From the NCBI GenBank assembly GCA_947479935.1, contig CANKBG010000020.1:1-44132 (forward strand): a stretch of 44,132 nt of DNA, in the 5' to 3' direction. Positions 34,371 to 42,201 of this stretch are shown here, piece after piece. Origin of the DNA: Comamonadaceae bacterium. Lineage in GTDB: Bacteria > Pseudomonadota > Gammaproteobacteria > Burkholderiales > Burkholderiaceae_C. Below the pieces are notes generated by a model. The model saw only the letters and a program-made list of their open reading frames with translations, was not told where the DNA came from and ran no database searches. How positions within the stretch are numbered: the stretch's first letter is position 1; every line of letters begins with the position of its first letter. The position numbers and the translations under genes were made by a program.

Positions 34371-35182
34371 GTCTTTACCAAACTGGCGGCCAAACAAAGG
34401 TCGGCCCAAGCTTTGGCTTTGTCAGATTGATTGCGCAGCAAATAGGTCGGTGGGTAGGTGACCACCACGGGCACACCTTGAAATGTTTGAACTTGCGATC
34501 GTAACTTGCCTAAGGGCTCTGCACTTTGAAGTAAGGCCAGTGCGGCCGTGCGGCCCATGGCCAAAATAACTTGAGGTTGAACCAAAGCCACTTGTCTGGC
34601 CAAGTAAGTCGCACAGTGCGTCACCTCTACTTGGCTGGCATTGCGACCAGAGGGCGTGCGACACTTCAAAGCATGCGTTAAATAAACATCCTCGCGGTTG
34701 AGGTTTAAGGCTTTCAACATGTTGTCAAGCAATTGACCGGCAGGCCCGGAAAAGCTCTTGCCCTCTTTGTCCTCGTCCTCACCAGGCGCATCACCCACCA
34801 CCATCCAATTGGCAGTGACAAGACCATCACCTAAGATAGCTTGTTGTCGGCCTTGACACAAACCACAAGCCGTACAACTCGACACAGCAGATTGAATCTC
34901 TGTCCAATTCATGCTGGCAATACCAGCCGGTAAATTTGAAATATCAACCACGGGCATTGACAGGAGTTTGGGCTCCGTTGGCGCTGAAGTTGCACTTCCA
35001 ATTAAAGATGCACTTGCTTGTACAGGTGCAATTGCCGGTGCAGGCGCCTCCACAACCCGTTGGCTTGTCGTCTTTGGCATCCAAACACGAACACCCATCT
35101 CCGCCAACATGGCGCGTTGGCGGTCGTCCAATTCAAAACGAGTAGCATTCTCGTCATGCAAGGGGTTGTTGTCTTCAGTCAT
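34367..35182 (-). CDS. Family 4 (Fe-S) uracil-DNA glycosylase with altered motif 2
   Basis: Removes uracil from DNA to start base excision repair. The 271 residues consist of a variable N-terminal region of about 90 residues and the UDG domain. The four Fe-S cysteines are present at Cys103, Cys106, Cys174 and Cys190. Motif 1 is GDAPGEDEDKEGKSFSGPAG (130-149), in place of the common GEAPG. In motif 2, where the family normally has His-Pro after TY, this protein has Pro244-Pro245 (TYPPTYLLRN). That His is usually part of the active site, so activity could be altered. It lies 3 nt after rimI, in the tsaB-rimI-udg run. Confidence 0.87.
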   Translation of the reverse strand: MTEDNNPLHDENATRFELDDRQRAMLAEMGVRVWMPKTTSQRVVEAPAPAIAPVQASASLIGSATSAPTEPKLLSMPVVDISNLPAGIASMNWTEIQSAVSSCTACGLCQGRQQAILGDGLVTANWMVVGDAPGEDEDKEGKSFSGPAGQLLDNMLKALNLNREDVYLTHALKCRTPSGRNASQVEVTHCATYLARQVALVQPQVILAMGRTAALALLQSAEPLGKLRSQVQTFQGVPVVVTYPPTYLLRNQSDKAKAWADLCLAASLVKT

Positions 35183-35185
35183 AGC

Positions 35186-35683
35186 TTAAGAGTTTAGCGG
35201 CATGCTCATGACCACAGCGGCCTCTCGGTGGGTTCTGCCGGCAGGATAATAGTCTTTTCTGCGACCCACTTGCTTGAAACCAAAGGCTTTGTAAAGGGCG
35301 AGCGCTCTCTCATTGCTCTCACGCACTTCCAACCAAAGCCAACTCGCCCCTTTGGCTTTTGACCAAAGGCTAAGCGATTGCATCAAGCACCGCGCCCAAC
35401 CTTGTCTTTGAAAGGCTGGTGCCACCGTGATATTGAGCAGATGAACTTCGTCGATCACTTGCATGGCCACAAAGTAGCCAACCAAGTGCTCACCCGCCAC
35501 CAAACGATGGGCCACATAATCGGCCTTCAGGGCATCTCTAAAGTTGCCTAAGGTCCAGGCATGGCTGTAGGCGGCCTGCTCCACGGCCACCACAGCATTC
35601 AAGTCGGCTTCGGTCATGGGCAGCAGTTGCACCTTCAAGTCGGGTGCAAGCTCTTGCTTCAGTTCTGCTGGCCAAAGGTTCAT
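35186..35683 (-). CDS. rimI: Ribosomal protein S18-alanine N-acetyltransferase (RimI)
   Basis: GNAT-fold acetyltransferase (165 residues) that acetylates the N-terminus of ribosomal protein S18. It has the VAPAFQRQGWARCLMQSL segment (acetyl-CoA loop Q-R-Q-G-W-A) and the C-terminal LEVRESNERALALYKAFGFKQVGRRKDYY block, whose core NERALALYKAFGF is diagnostic of RimI. It follows tsaB by 11 nt; rimI next to tsaB is a common arrangement. An ATG 22 codons inside the frame is an alternative start giving a more typical length. Confidence 0.9.
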   Translation of the reverse strand: MNLWPAELKQELAPDLKVQLLPMTEADLNAVVAVEQAAYSHAWTLGNFRDALKADYVAHRLVAGEHLVGYFVAMQVIDEVHLLNITVAPAFQRQGWARCLMQSLSLWSKAKGASWLWLEVRESNERALALYKAFGFKQVGRRKDYYPAGRTHREAAVVMSMPLNS

Positions 35684-35694
35684 ACGACCGTCTT

Positions 35695-36477
35695 TTAGCT
35701 TTGGGGTTTAGAGGCTTTGATGGCCTCTCGCTCAGCCGTTGTTTGCGCCACCTTGTCTCGAATATAAAGCGGCTGCACAAACTCCGGCGCCATCGCCTTA
35801 CCCGCCTGCCAAAAGTTTGGTGCCAAGCGCAACAAAGCCAAAGCATGTGGCAGGGCAGACATGCAGGTAACAGTTTGTGGAGACGACACGATTGGCTCAA
35901 ACAAGTGCAACGGAAAGCGATCTTTGTAAACCTCAAACCCATTGCCAGCCAAAATCCAACTTGGCAGGTTCAGTTGACTCAAAGTTTGTGCAGCACTTTC
36001 TGGCGGGCCCACTTGCAATGGCAAAAGTGATGTCCATATCGACGTTGCTTCATGCCATTGATACGCACCGGCATAAACCTCGCTCATGCGCGCATCCATC
36101 ACAACACCCACATGCAAATGTTCTGGTTGAGTGCTGCCTGCAACTTGTAATTTCAAACGAGCATTTTCTGCCACCGCCATCAAACTGTCGACGGCAATGA
36201 CTTTCAAATGAGCCCCCAGTGCCAAGCCCTGTGCAACAGCGCATGCGGTTCGAAGACCCGTAAAAGAACCCGGTCCCTGACCTACCACCAAGGCGGTCAA
36301 GTCAGACAACTGCAAATGTGCTTTGGCTAACAATGTATGAATTGTGGGGATCAACTGCGCTGATGCGTTGGCACCGCCCAAACCGTGGTGGTGCCATGTT
36401 TGTTGGCCATGGCACAAAGCCACCGACATCATGTCGGTGCTGGTGTCAAAGGCTAAAAATTTGAAGTCGGTGGTCAT
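35695..36477 (-). CDS. tsaB: tRNA t6A biosynthesis protein TsaB
   Basis: ASKHA-fold scaffold that partners TsaD and TsaE in making N6-threonylcarbamoyladenosine in tRNAs that read ANN codons. The 260-residue protein starts with FLAFDTSTDMMSVAL and has LVVGQGPGSFTGLRTACAVAQGLALG (core GPGSFTGLR), the family signature. Its start overlaps the end of the upstream transporter by ATGA. tsaC, which makes the threonylcarbamoyl-AMP intermediate, is also in the window at 41.1 kb. Confidence 0.94.
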   Translation of the reverse strand: MTTDFKFLAFDTSTDMMSVALCHGQQTWHHHGLGGANASAQLIPTIHTLLAKAHLQLSDLTALVVGQGPGSFTGLRTACAVAQGLALGAHLKVIAVDSLMAVAENARLKLQVAGSTQPEHLHVGVVMDARMSEVYAGAYQWHEATSIWTSLLPLQVGPPESAAQTLSQLNLPSWILAGNGFEVYKDRFPLHLFEPIVSSPQTVTCMSALPHALALLRLAPNFWQAGKAMAPEFVQPLYIRDKVAQTTAEREAIKASKPQS

Positions 36478-37448
36478 GCGTTATTTTGATGGCTTTGAAC
36501 TTCGTTTTTCACCAAGGTCTGTCGCACACCAAACAAAATACCCCCTGTGACCAAGGCCAAGCCGGCCCCCAAATTCCACGACAAGGGCTCATCTAAAAAA
36601 ACGACCGCGCCTAACGCTGAAAGGCCGGGCACCAAAGCCGTGATCATGGTGGACTTGACGGGGCCATAGGTTCGAATCATGTGTGTGAATGTGATGCCAG
36701 AAATAACCACAGAAACGATGCCCTGATAGCTAGCATGAAACACAATTTCTGCCCAAGAAGCTTGCGCCATGTGGCTGGTCAGAACATTCAAATTAACCAG
36801 CACAGCATAGGCCGGCACAAAGCTCACCAAAGCAAAAGCCGTGATGGCCATGGTGGCACGTACCGCATCCAAGCCAAACCGACGCACAGTGACGCCGTAA
36901 GCGGACCAGCAGAATGCTGCGGTCATGAACAGCACATCACCGATCCACACTTCACCGCCTTCAAAAGCCTTGAGCAAACTCATGCCCCCGACCAACACAC
37001 CGCCGCACACGATCATGCCTAAGCCGATGGCGCGGTTCATGCTAATTTTTTCTCGCAAAAAGAGCCACATTAAAAGCGTGGTCCACAAGGGCAAGCTGCC
37101 CGGCATGAGCACGGAGGCATGACCCGCAGGTGCGTAAAAGAAACCGATGTACGCCAGCACAGCATATAAAAAACCACCCAGCATACCGGCCTGCACTGTG
37201 ATCCTTAACGGCAATGGTGACAATCCAAACAAAGAGCCCACAACCTCACCCTTTTGCCGCGACTCTCGCATTAGCCACCATGCCCAAGGCAGCAAAATAC
37301 TGCTAGCGCCGATGATGCGCGCACAAGCAATGTCCAAGGGTAGTAAAACGTGGGATGCGGAGGCGCGAGCCACAATGATGAAAGAAGTCCAAATCAGAAC
37401 CGTGATCACAGCCGACAAACGACCGATGCTTTGAGAAGAAAATACCAT
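36474..37448 (-). CDS. DMT-superfamily (EamA) transporter, second copy
   Basis: A second ten-helix drug/metabolite transporter (324 residues), only distantly similar to the one at 33.5 kb. The first helix contains VITVLIWTSFIIVAR. A cytoplasmic loop with REKISMNRAIGLGMIV and the late helix SALGAVVFLDEPLSWNLGAGLALVTGGIL (core FLDEPLSW) are EamA features. It heads the run to tsaB, rimI and udg. The ATG at 37448 has no Shine-Dalgarno, and TATCAT ends 6 nt before it. Substrate unknown. Confidence 0.86.
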   Translation of the reverse strand: MVFSSQSIGRLSAVITVLIWTSFIIVARASASHVLLPLDIACARIIGASSILLPWAWWLMRESRQKGEVVGSLFGLSPLPLRITVQAGMLGGFLYAVLAYIGFFYAPAGHASVLMPGSLPLWTTLLMWLFLREKISMNRAIGLGMIVCGGVLVGGMSLLKAFEGGEVWIGDVLFMTAAFCWSAYGVTVRRFGLDAVRATMAITAFALVSFVPAYAVLVNLNVLTSHMAQASWAEIVFHASYQGIVSVVISGITFTHMIRTYGPVKSTMITALVPGLSALGAVVFLDEPLSWNLGAGLALVTGGILFGVRQTLVKNEVQSHQNNA

Positions 37449-37454
37449 GCGCTA

Positions 37455-37460
37455 ATGATA
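37455..37460 (-). promoter_or_regulatory. -10-like hexamer 6 nt before the second DMT gene
   Basis: TATCAT on the minus strand ends exactly 6 nt before the start codon; no convincing -35. It would drive a leaderless DMT-tsaB-rimI-udg transcript. Confidence 0.45.
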
Positions 37461-37534
37461 CGTCCTGCCATAGACGCCTGCAGATTCGGACAGGATTCAT
37501 CAGAATGGGACGCGCCCCGACGCTTTAGGGCGGC

Positions 37535-37540
37535 TAGACT
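37535..37540 (+). promoter_or_regulatory. -10-like hexamer 6 nt before dacB start
   Basis: TAGACT ends 6 nt before the ATG, which has no Shine-Dalgarno. The -35 region is not recognisable, so this is weaker than the other cases. Confidence 0.3.
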
Positions 37541-37546
37541 TGCAAC

Positions 37547-39037
37547 ATGCACAGATTACTTTTTAAATTCCCAATTCAGCTCTGTTTTGCCCTGCTGTGG
37601 GCATGCCAGAGTCCGTGGGTGCTGGCCAAGCCCGATTTGATCAAGAGTGCGCCAGAAAAAACAATGCCGGCTTCAGTTGCTTCGGCCTTCAAACAGGCGA
37701 ATGTTCCTTTAAGTGCCGTGAGCATCATGATTACGCCTTTGATCACTTCGCCCCAAGTCACACTCAAACAATCACCGCCGCGCTTGCAATACAGAGCCGC
37801 CGAAGAAATGAACCCGGCTTCTGTGATGAAGCTCATTACCACTTCTGCAGGTTTGTCTTTACTGGGACCTGACTATACCTGGCGCAATCGCATCTACATC
37901 GACGGCCCAGTCAAGGATGGTGTACTTCAAGGCAACTTGTATTTGAAGGGCAGTGGTGATCCCAAACTGGTGGTCGAGCGATTGCAAAGCTTGATACAAG
38001 AAGTGATGGCTAAAGGCCTGCGCGAAATCAAGGGCGACATTATTTTGGATGGTAGCGTTTTCGATTTACCGCTTAAAAATGCGGCCAGTTTTGACGATGA
38101 ACCTTTGCGTCCTTACAACGTGGTGCCGCAAGGTTTGCTGTTGAACTTCAATGCCATGCTGTTCAAGTTCACACCCGATGCCACTCGCGGTGAAGCCAGA
38201 GTTGAAAGTGAACCTCCCTTGGCAAATGTTCAATGGCCTCGAGCCGTCCCTTTGTCCACCAGCCCTTGCCAAGATTGGCGTACACAACTCCGCGCTGATT
38301 TTTCTGAAGCCAACCAAATTCGTTTCAATGGCTCGTACCCCAGTGCATGCGGCGAGCAAAAGTGGCCAGTCGCTTATGTTCAGCCCCAAACATTCGCAAT
38401 TCGGATGGTTCAGGCCATGTGGGCGCAAGCAGGGGGTCAGTTGAAAGGCCAAGTTCGGGATGGCATGACGCCGGTGCGCGCCACGCTCTGGCATGAAGCA
38501 CCCTCACTGCCATTGTCTGACATCGTGGCCGACATCAATAAATTTTCCAACAACGTGATGGCGCAGCAGTTGTTCCTAAGCCTGTCGAGTCAACCAGGCC
38601 CCGGAAATTTTGCGTCTTCAAAGCAAGTTGTCTTGCAATGGTGGGCGAAAAACTTGCCAGAACACAAAGCGCCCGTGTTGGACAACGGCTCTGGCCTTTC
38701 GCGCGAAGAACGAAGCAGTGCGCATGCCCTTTCTGCGTTGCTTCAACTGGGTGCGCAAAGTACCTTTGCCAATGCTTTGCAAAATTCTTTGGCCATTGCG
38801 GGCGTGGACGGGACCGTGGTGCGCCTGAAAGATCGACAACCCAAATCGGTGGTCATTGGCCGTGCCAAGTTAAAGTCAGGCAGCCTGCGAGATGTCGCTT
38901 CATTGGCGGGCTACGTCGAGGGCTTGAGTGGGAAGTCCTATGTCTTTGTGGTCATCGTCAATCACCCCCATGCCAATGCTGCTCGGCCCGCACTGGACAA
39001 GCTACTTGAATGGACTGTTCAAGACCAGAAAAAGTGA
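37547..39037 (+). CDS. dacB: D-alanyl-D-alanine carboxypeptidase/endopeptidase (PBP4)
   Basis: Periplasmic low-molecular-mass penicillin-binding protein that trims peptidoglycan peptides and cuts cross-links. The 496-residue protein has a Sec signal ending near VLA-K (residue 28) and the SxxK motif SVMK (Ser92, Lys95). It also has the SxN motif SNN in KFSNNVMAQQL and the KTG-type motif KSG in LKSGSLRDV. The long insertion between SxxK and SxN (about 230 residues) is the PBP4-type domain II/III. It is a single gene; the following gene is separated by 133 bp with a hairpin. Confidence 0.94.
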   Translation: MHRLLFKFPIQLCFALLWACQSPWVLAKPDLIKSAPEKTMPASVASAFKQANVPLSAVSIMITPLITSPQVTLKQSPPRLQYRAAEEMNPASVMKLITTSAGLSLLGPDYTWRNRIYIDGPVKDGVLQGNLYLKGSGDPKLVVERLQSLIQEVMAKGLREIKGDIILDGSVFDLPLKNAASFDDEPLRPYNVVPQGLLLNFNAMLFKFTPDATRGEARVESEPPLANVQWPRAVPLSTSPCQDWRTQLRADFSEANQIRFNGSYPSACGEQKWPVAYVQPQTFAIRMVQAMWAQAGGQLKGQVRDGMTPVRATLWHEAPSLPLSDIVADINKFSNNVMAQQLFLSLSSQPGPGNFASSKQVVLQWWAKNLPEHKAPVLDNGSGLSREERSSAHALSALLQLGAQSTFANALQNSLAIAGVDGTVVRLKDRQPKSVVIGRAKLKSGSLRDVASLAGYVEGLSGKSYVFVVIVNHPHANAARPALDKLLEWTVQDQKK

Positions 39038-39107
39038 TCAGTGAAAAGTCTTTCTGAAGACTAGTATTTACCCCATCACTCTCCGCCTTCATGCTCCCTA
39101 AGATGGC

Positions 39108-39135
39108 TAATAAAAGAACGGGCGTTCTTTTATTA
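39108..39135. repeat. Perfect 12-bp inverted repeat between dacB and the SGNH gene
   Basis: TAATAAAAGAAC (39108-39119) and GTTCTTTTATTA (39124-39135) flank GGGC. The RNA would fold into a stable AU-rich hairpin with a U-stretch in its 3' arm. It may work as a weak terminator of dacB in either direction, or as an operator in front of the lipoprotein/ompW pair. Confidence 0.5.
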
Positions 39136-39170
39136 ATGACATATTCATAAAAAAGAAAAAGGGGTGAAAG

Positions 39171-40376
39171 ATGGCCGTCATGAATTGGAGACATTTCCGG
39201 CTTGCCGCTGCAGCAACTGCCGTCGCTATTTTGGCGGCTTGCGGTGGCGGTGGTGCAGACCAAACAAGTCAGCGTGCTGGCATCACATCTGTCAAAGTCA
39301 TAGGCGACAGCTTGGCCGACAGTGGTGTGTTCAAAGGCATTCCCACCAATGGCCGCATCTTCTCTGTGCAAGACAGCGCAAGCGAGCCTAATACGCTTTG
39401 GACGGAACGCATTGCTGCACTTTTAGGCACACCTCAACTGTGCAACTTTTTCAAATACACAGGCGCTGCTGCCTCACCCTTCTCTCTGGTACCAGGCTGC
39501 TCTAGCTATGCCGTGGGCGGCGGTCGCATCAACAACATCAACCCTCAAACAGGTGCAGGCGCTTCGCCCTTCTCCATCACTTATCAATTGCAGGTTGCCT
39601 CTTCGGCTGGCAATTACAAAAGCACAGATTTGCTTCTCATTGATGGCGGTGGCAACGATGCAGCCGACTTGGTTGGCGCCTATTTGAATGCCGCCAAAGA
39701 CGGTGGTGCAAGTTATGCTGCTATGGCGGGCACACTCATTCCAGCAGCCACTTTGGGTCCCCTGTTGGCTGGCGGTCAAGCCGGTTTGGCGCAAGTGGGC
39801 AGCGCCTACATGGCGGCCTTGGCTGATAAGTTTTACGGCAGCATCAAAACCAGTGCCTTAGACAAAGGTGCAGAGCGCATTGTTGTGCTCAACACACCCG
39901 GTATTACCAACACGCCTCGCTTTCAAATGGTGTTGGGCAGCATTGCGGCTGCTTATGGCGGTGGCGCCACCGGTGCAGGTGCTCGTGCCCAATCAGAGAC
40001 CTTGTTCAAGTCTTGGGTAGAGGCCTTCAATTCTCGGCTGGCCACTTTGGTGGCCAATGAAAAACGCATTGTGTTGGTCGACTTCTACACCGCATTCAAC
40101 GATCAAATTGCAAACCCAGCGCAATATGGTTTAACCAATGTCACCACGCCTGCTTGCCCCATCACGGGCATGGGCTCAGACGGCTTGCCTTTGTACAACT
40201 TCCAAACTTGTACAGCGGCAGCCTTGTCTGCCATGACACCGCCAGCAGGCGCAACGGGTGGCAGCAACTGGTGGCAAACCTATGGTTTCTCAGACGGCTT
40301 CCATCCCTCACCTTTGGGCTATCAACTGCTAAGCCAGTTGGTTGCAAAGTCTTTGGCCACAGCAGGTTGGCTCTAA
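39171..40376 (+). CDS. SGNH/GDSL-family hydrolase lipoprotein
   Basis: Secreted ester hydrolase (401 residues). A lipoprotein signal ends in the lipobox LAAC with Cys24, followed by a GGGG stretch. Block I is VIGDSLADSG with nucleophile Ser47, block III is GGGNDA (Asn162), and the Asp-His pair is in SDGFHPSPLGY (Asp375, His378). It therefore has a full catalytic set. Lipidation and no +2 Asp suggest outer-membrane placement. AAAGGGG precedes the ATG. ompW starts 22 nt later, so the two are likely co-expressed. Substrate unknown; esters of lipids or polysaccharides are possible, and PHA-related activity is not supported. Confidence 0.88.
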   Translation: MAVMNWRHFRLAAAATAVAILAACGGGGADQTSQRAGITSVKVIGDSLADSGVFKGIPTNGRIFSVQDSASEPNTLWTERIAALLGTPQLCNFFKYTGAAASPFSLVPGCSSYAVGGGRINNINPQTGAGASPFSITYQLQVASSAGNYKSTDLLLIDGGGNDAADLVGAYLNAAKDGGASYAAMAGTLIPAATLGPLLAGGQAGLAQVGSAYMAALADKFYGSIKTSALDKGAERIVVLNTPGITNTPRFQMVLGSIAAAYGGGATGAGARAQSETLFKSWVEAFNSRLATLVANEKRIVLVDFYTAFNDQIANPAQYGLTNVTTPACPITGMGSDGLPLYNFQTCTAAALSAMTPPAGATGGSNWWQTYGFSDGFHPSPLGYQLLSQLVAKSLATAGWL

Positions 40377-40398
40377 ATCTAAGCGAAGGAGAAACATC

Positions 40399-41082
40399 AT
40401 GAAATCTAAATTCTGCTTTGCGCTATCTGCAATCACAGCACTCACTGCCCTTACCTTAGGCTCTGCTGCTCAAGCGCAATCACAAGGAAGCTGGCTCGTT
40501 CGCGGCGGCATCATGCAACTTGCACCGCAAGTCACCAGTGGCACTTTGTCTGCGCCTTCGCTTGCTGGCGCCCAATCAGGCGTGAGCAACAGCACCCAGT
40601 ATGCGGGCGGCATTACTTACATGCTCAGCAACAGCGTGGCCATCGATTTGCCACTTGCTTTGCCTTTTAAGCACAACCTGTATGGCACAGGCAGCATTGC
40701 GGGTGTCGGCAAAATTGGCGATACCAAGGCCATTCCTGCCACCGTGATGGTGCAATACCGCTTTGGTGAAGCCAGTGGTATGTTTCGGCCTTACTTAGGC
40801 TTGGGCGTGACTTATGCCAAGTTTGATGGCGAGCACGCCACTGCCGTGCTTTCTGGCCTCACAGGTGGCACACCTCTTATGCCAACCACTCTGTCCATTC
40901 AATCCAAATTTGCAGCCACCTTGCAAGTGGGTGCGTCTTACAAAATTGATGAGCGTTGGTTTGTCGATGGCGCCTTTAGCAAAACGCCTTTAAAAACTCG
41001 AACCACTTTGTCTACCGGCCAAACCTTGGACATGACACTCAACCCCATTGGCATAAGCTTGGGTGTGGGCATGCGTTATTAA
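40399..41082 (+). CDS. ompW: OmpW-family outer-membrane protein
   Basis: Eight-strand beta-barrel porin-like protein (227 residues). A Sec signal ends in AQA (residue 26), then comes SWLVRGGIMQLAPQ, a family-type first strand. The middle has GLGVTYAKF, and the end has LNPIGISLGVGMRY with the terminal aromatic residue required by the BAM machinery. I chose the ATG at 40399 because AGGAGA lies upstream; a longer frame overlaps the SGNH gene. OmpW barrels pass small hydrophobic molecules, which would suit a partner esterase. A strong terminator follows. Confidence 0.92.
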   Translation: MKSKFCFALSAITALTALTLGSAAQAQSQGSWLVRGGIMQLAPQVTSGTLSAPSLAGAQSGVSNSTQYAGGITYMLSNSVAIDLPLALPFKHNLYGTGSIAGVGKIGDTKAIPATVMVQYRFGEASGMFRPYLGLGVTYAKFDGEHATAVLSGLTGGTPLMPTTLSIQSKFAATLQVGASYKIDERWFVDGAFSKTPLKTRTTLSTGQTLDMTLNPIGISLGVGMRY

Positions 41083-41101
41083 GTTATCAAAGCCACTCTC
41101 C

Positions 41102-41128
41102 AAAAGCACCAGCGATGGTGCTTTTTTT
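41102..41128. terminator. Terminator between ompW and tsaC, usable from both sides
   Basis: AAAAGCACCA (41102-41111) and TGGTGCTTTT (41116-41125) form a stem with a GCGA loop and T7 on the plus strand for ompW. On the minus strand the stem is followed by TTTT and could serve tsaC as well. Confidence 0.88.
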
Positions 41129-41137
41129 GCCTTGAAA

Positions 41138-42130
41138 TTAGGCCGCTGCGCGATTTAACCTGTCGCGCACGCCTTCCCAGTCGGGGGTGTGGGGCGGCGT
41201 TTCAATCCAAATGGTACGGACGCCTCTGGCATCAAAATCACGCAACACGCTGAACAAGTCGTGTGCAGCTTGCGTGGCATTTGCAGGCATAGCGCGCCAA
41301 ATCAAACCAGCGCCCATCAAGTCCTGAGAAGGTTTTTGAACAGACCACAAAGCTAAGTTTTGAGTGTGTGGGCCTAAGGCTTCCAATGCTTTTTGCCAAT
41401 CGGCCGTGCGCATTAATCGCAATTTGGCTGTGGGTGCGTAATGCGACTCCAAAGTACCTGAGGCGCGCGGCGCCTCTGAGTTCAATGTTTCTGGATTCAC
41501 CAATTTCAAACCACATGCTTGTTCAATTTGTGTGCGACTGATTTGCCCGGGGCGCAACAGCACAGGCACACCACGAGTGCAATCGACAATGCTTGACTCA
41601 ATGCCAACCTCGCATTCACCCCCATCTAAAATAAGCAATGCATCACCGAATTCTGATTGCACATGCGCAGCGCTGGTGGGGCTAACGCGGCCAAACAGAT
41701 TGGCACTGGGTGCCGCCACACCCCAGACCCCTTTTGCGGCGCAAGCCTTTAGCACTTCATGGGCTACCGGATGTGAAGGGCAACGCAAGCCCACAGAGTT
41801 TTGTCCGCCTGCAGCAACAGCAGCCATCTCTTCTTTTCGAGGCAAGATGAGTGTGAGCGGGCCTGGCCAAAATTGCGACATCAGGTTTTGCGCAAAGTCA
41901 GGAACTTCATTGGCAAATTTTTTCACCTCGTTCACCGAAGCCACGTGAACAATCAAAGGATGATTGGAGGGCCTGCCTTTGGCTTTGAAAATTTTGGCAA
42001 CGGCAGTTTCGTTGCTGGCATCTGCCGCCAAACCATAAACTGTTTCAGTTGGCAAACCCAAGAGTTCGCCAGCGCACAAAGCATCGGCTGCTTGTTGCAC
42101 ATGCGCAGGATTGTTGCCAAAAATGATCAT
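41138..42130 (-). CDS. tsaC: L-threonylcarbamoyladenylate synthase (Sua5 type)
   Basis: Makes threonylcarbamoyl-AMP from threonine, bicarbonate and ATP for t6A in tRNA. The 330-residue protein has an N-terminal YrdC domain (LGLPTETVYGLAADA and the KAKGRPSNHPL substrate loop, K-x-R near residues 51-53). It also carries a C-terminal Sua5 extension of about 120 residues, so it is the long form rather than the short TsaC of E. coli. The gene starts about 70 nt after purK and may share the purEK transcript. Confidence 0.93.
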   Translation of the reverse strand: MIIFGNNPAHVQQAADALCAGELLGLPTETVYGLAADASNETAVAKIFKAKGRPSNHPLIVHVASVNEVKKFANEVPDFAQNLMSQFWPGPLTLILPRKEEMAAVAAGGQNSVGLRCPSHPVAHEVLKACAAKGVWGVAAPSANLFGRVSPTSAAHVQSEFGDALLILDGGECEVGIESSIVDCTRGVPVLLRPGQISRTQIEQACGLKLVNPETLNSEAPRASGTLESHYAPTAKLRLMRTADWQKALEALGPHTQNLALWSVQKPSQDLMGAGLIWRAMPANATQAAHDLFSVLRDFDARGVRTIWIETPPHTPDWEGVRDRLNRAAA

Positions 42131-42201
42131 GCGTTGATGGGTATAGTGATAAAGGGGTGCTGTTGAAGTACGGCTGGCGTGCGAAGCTGCAGGCGTTCAA
42201 C

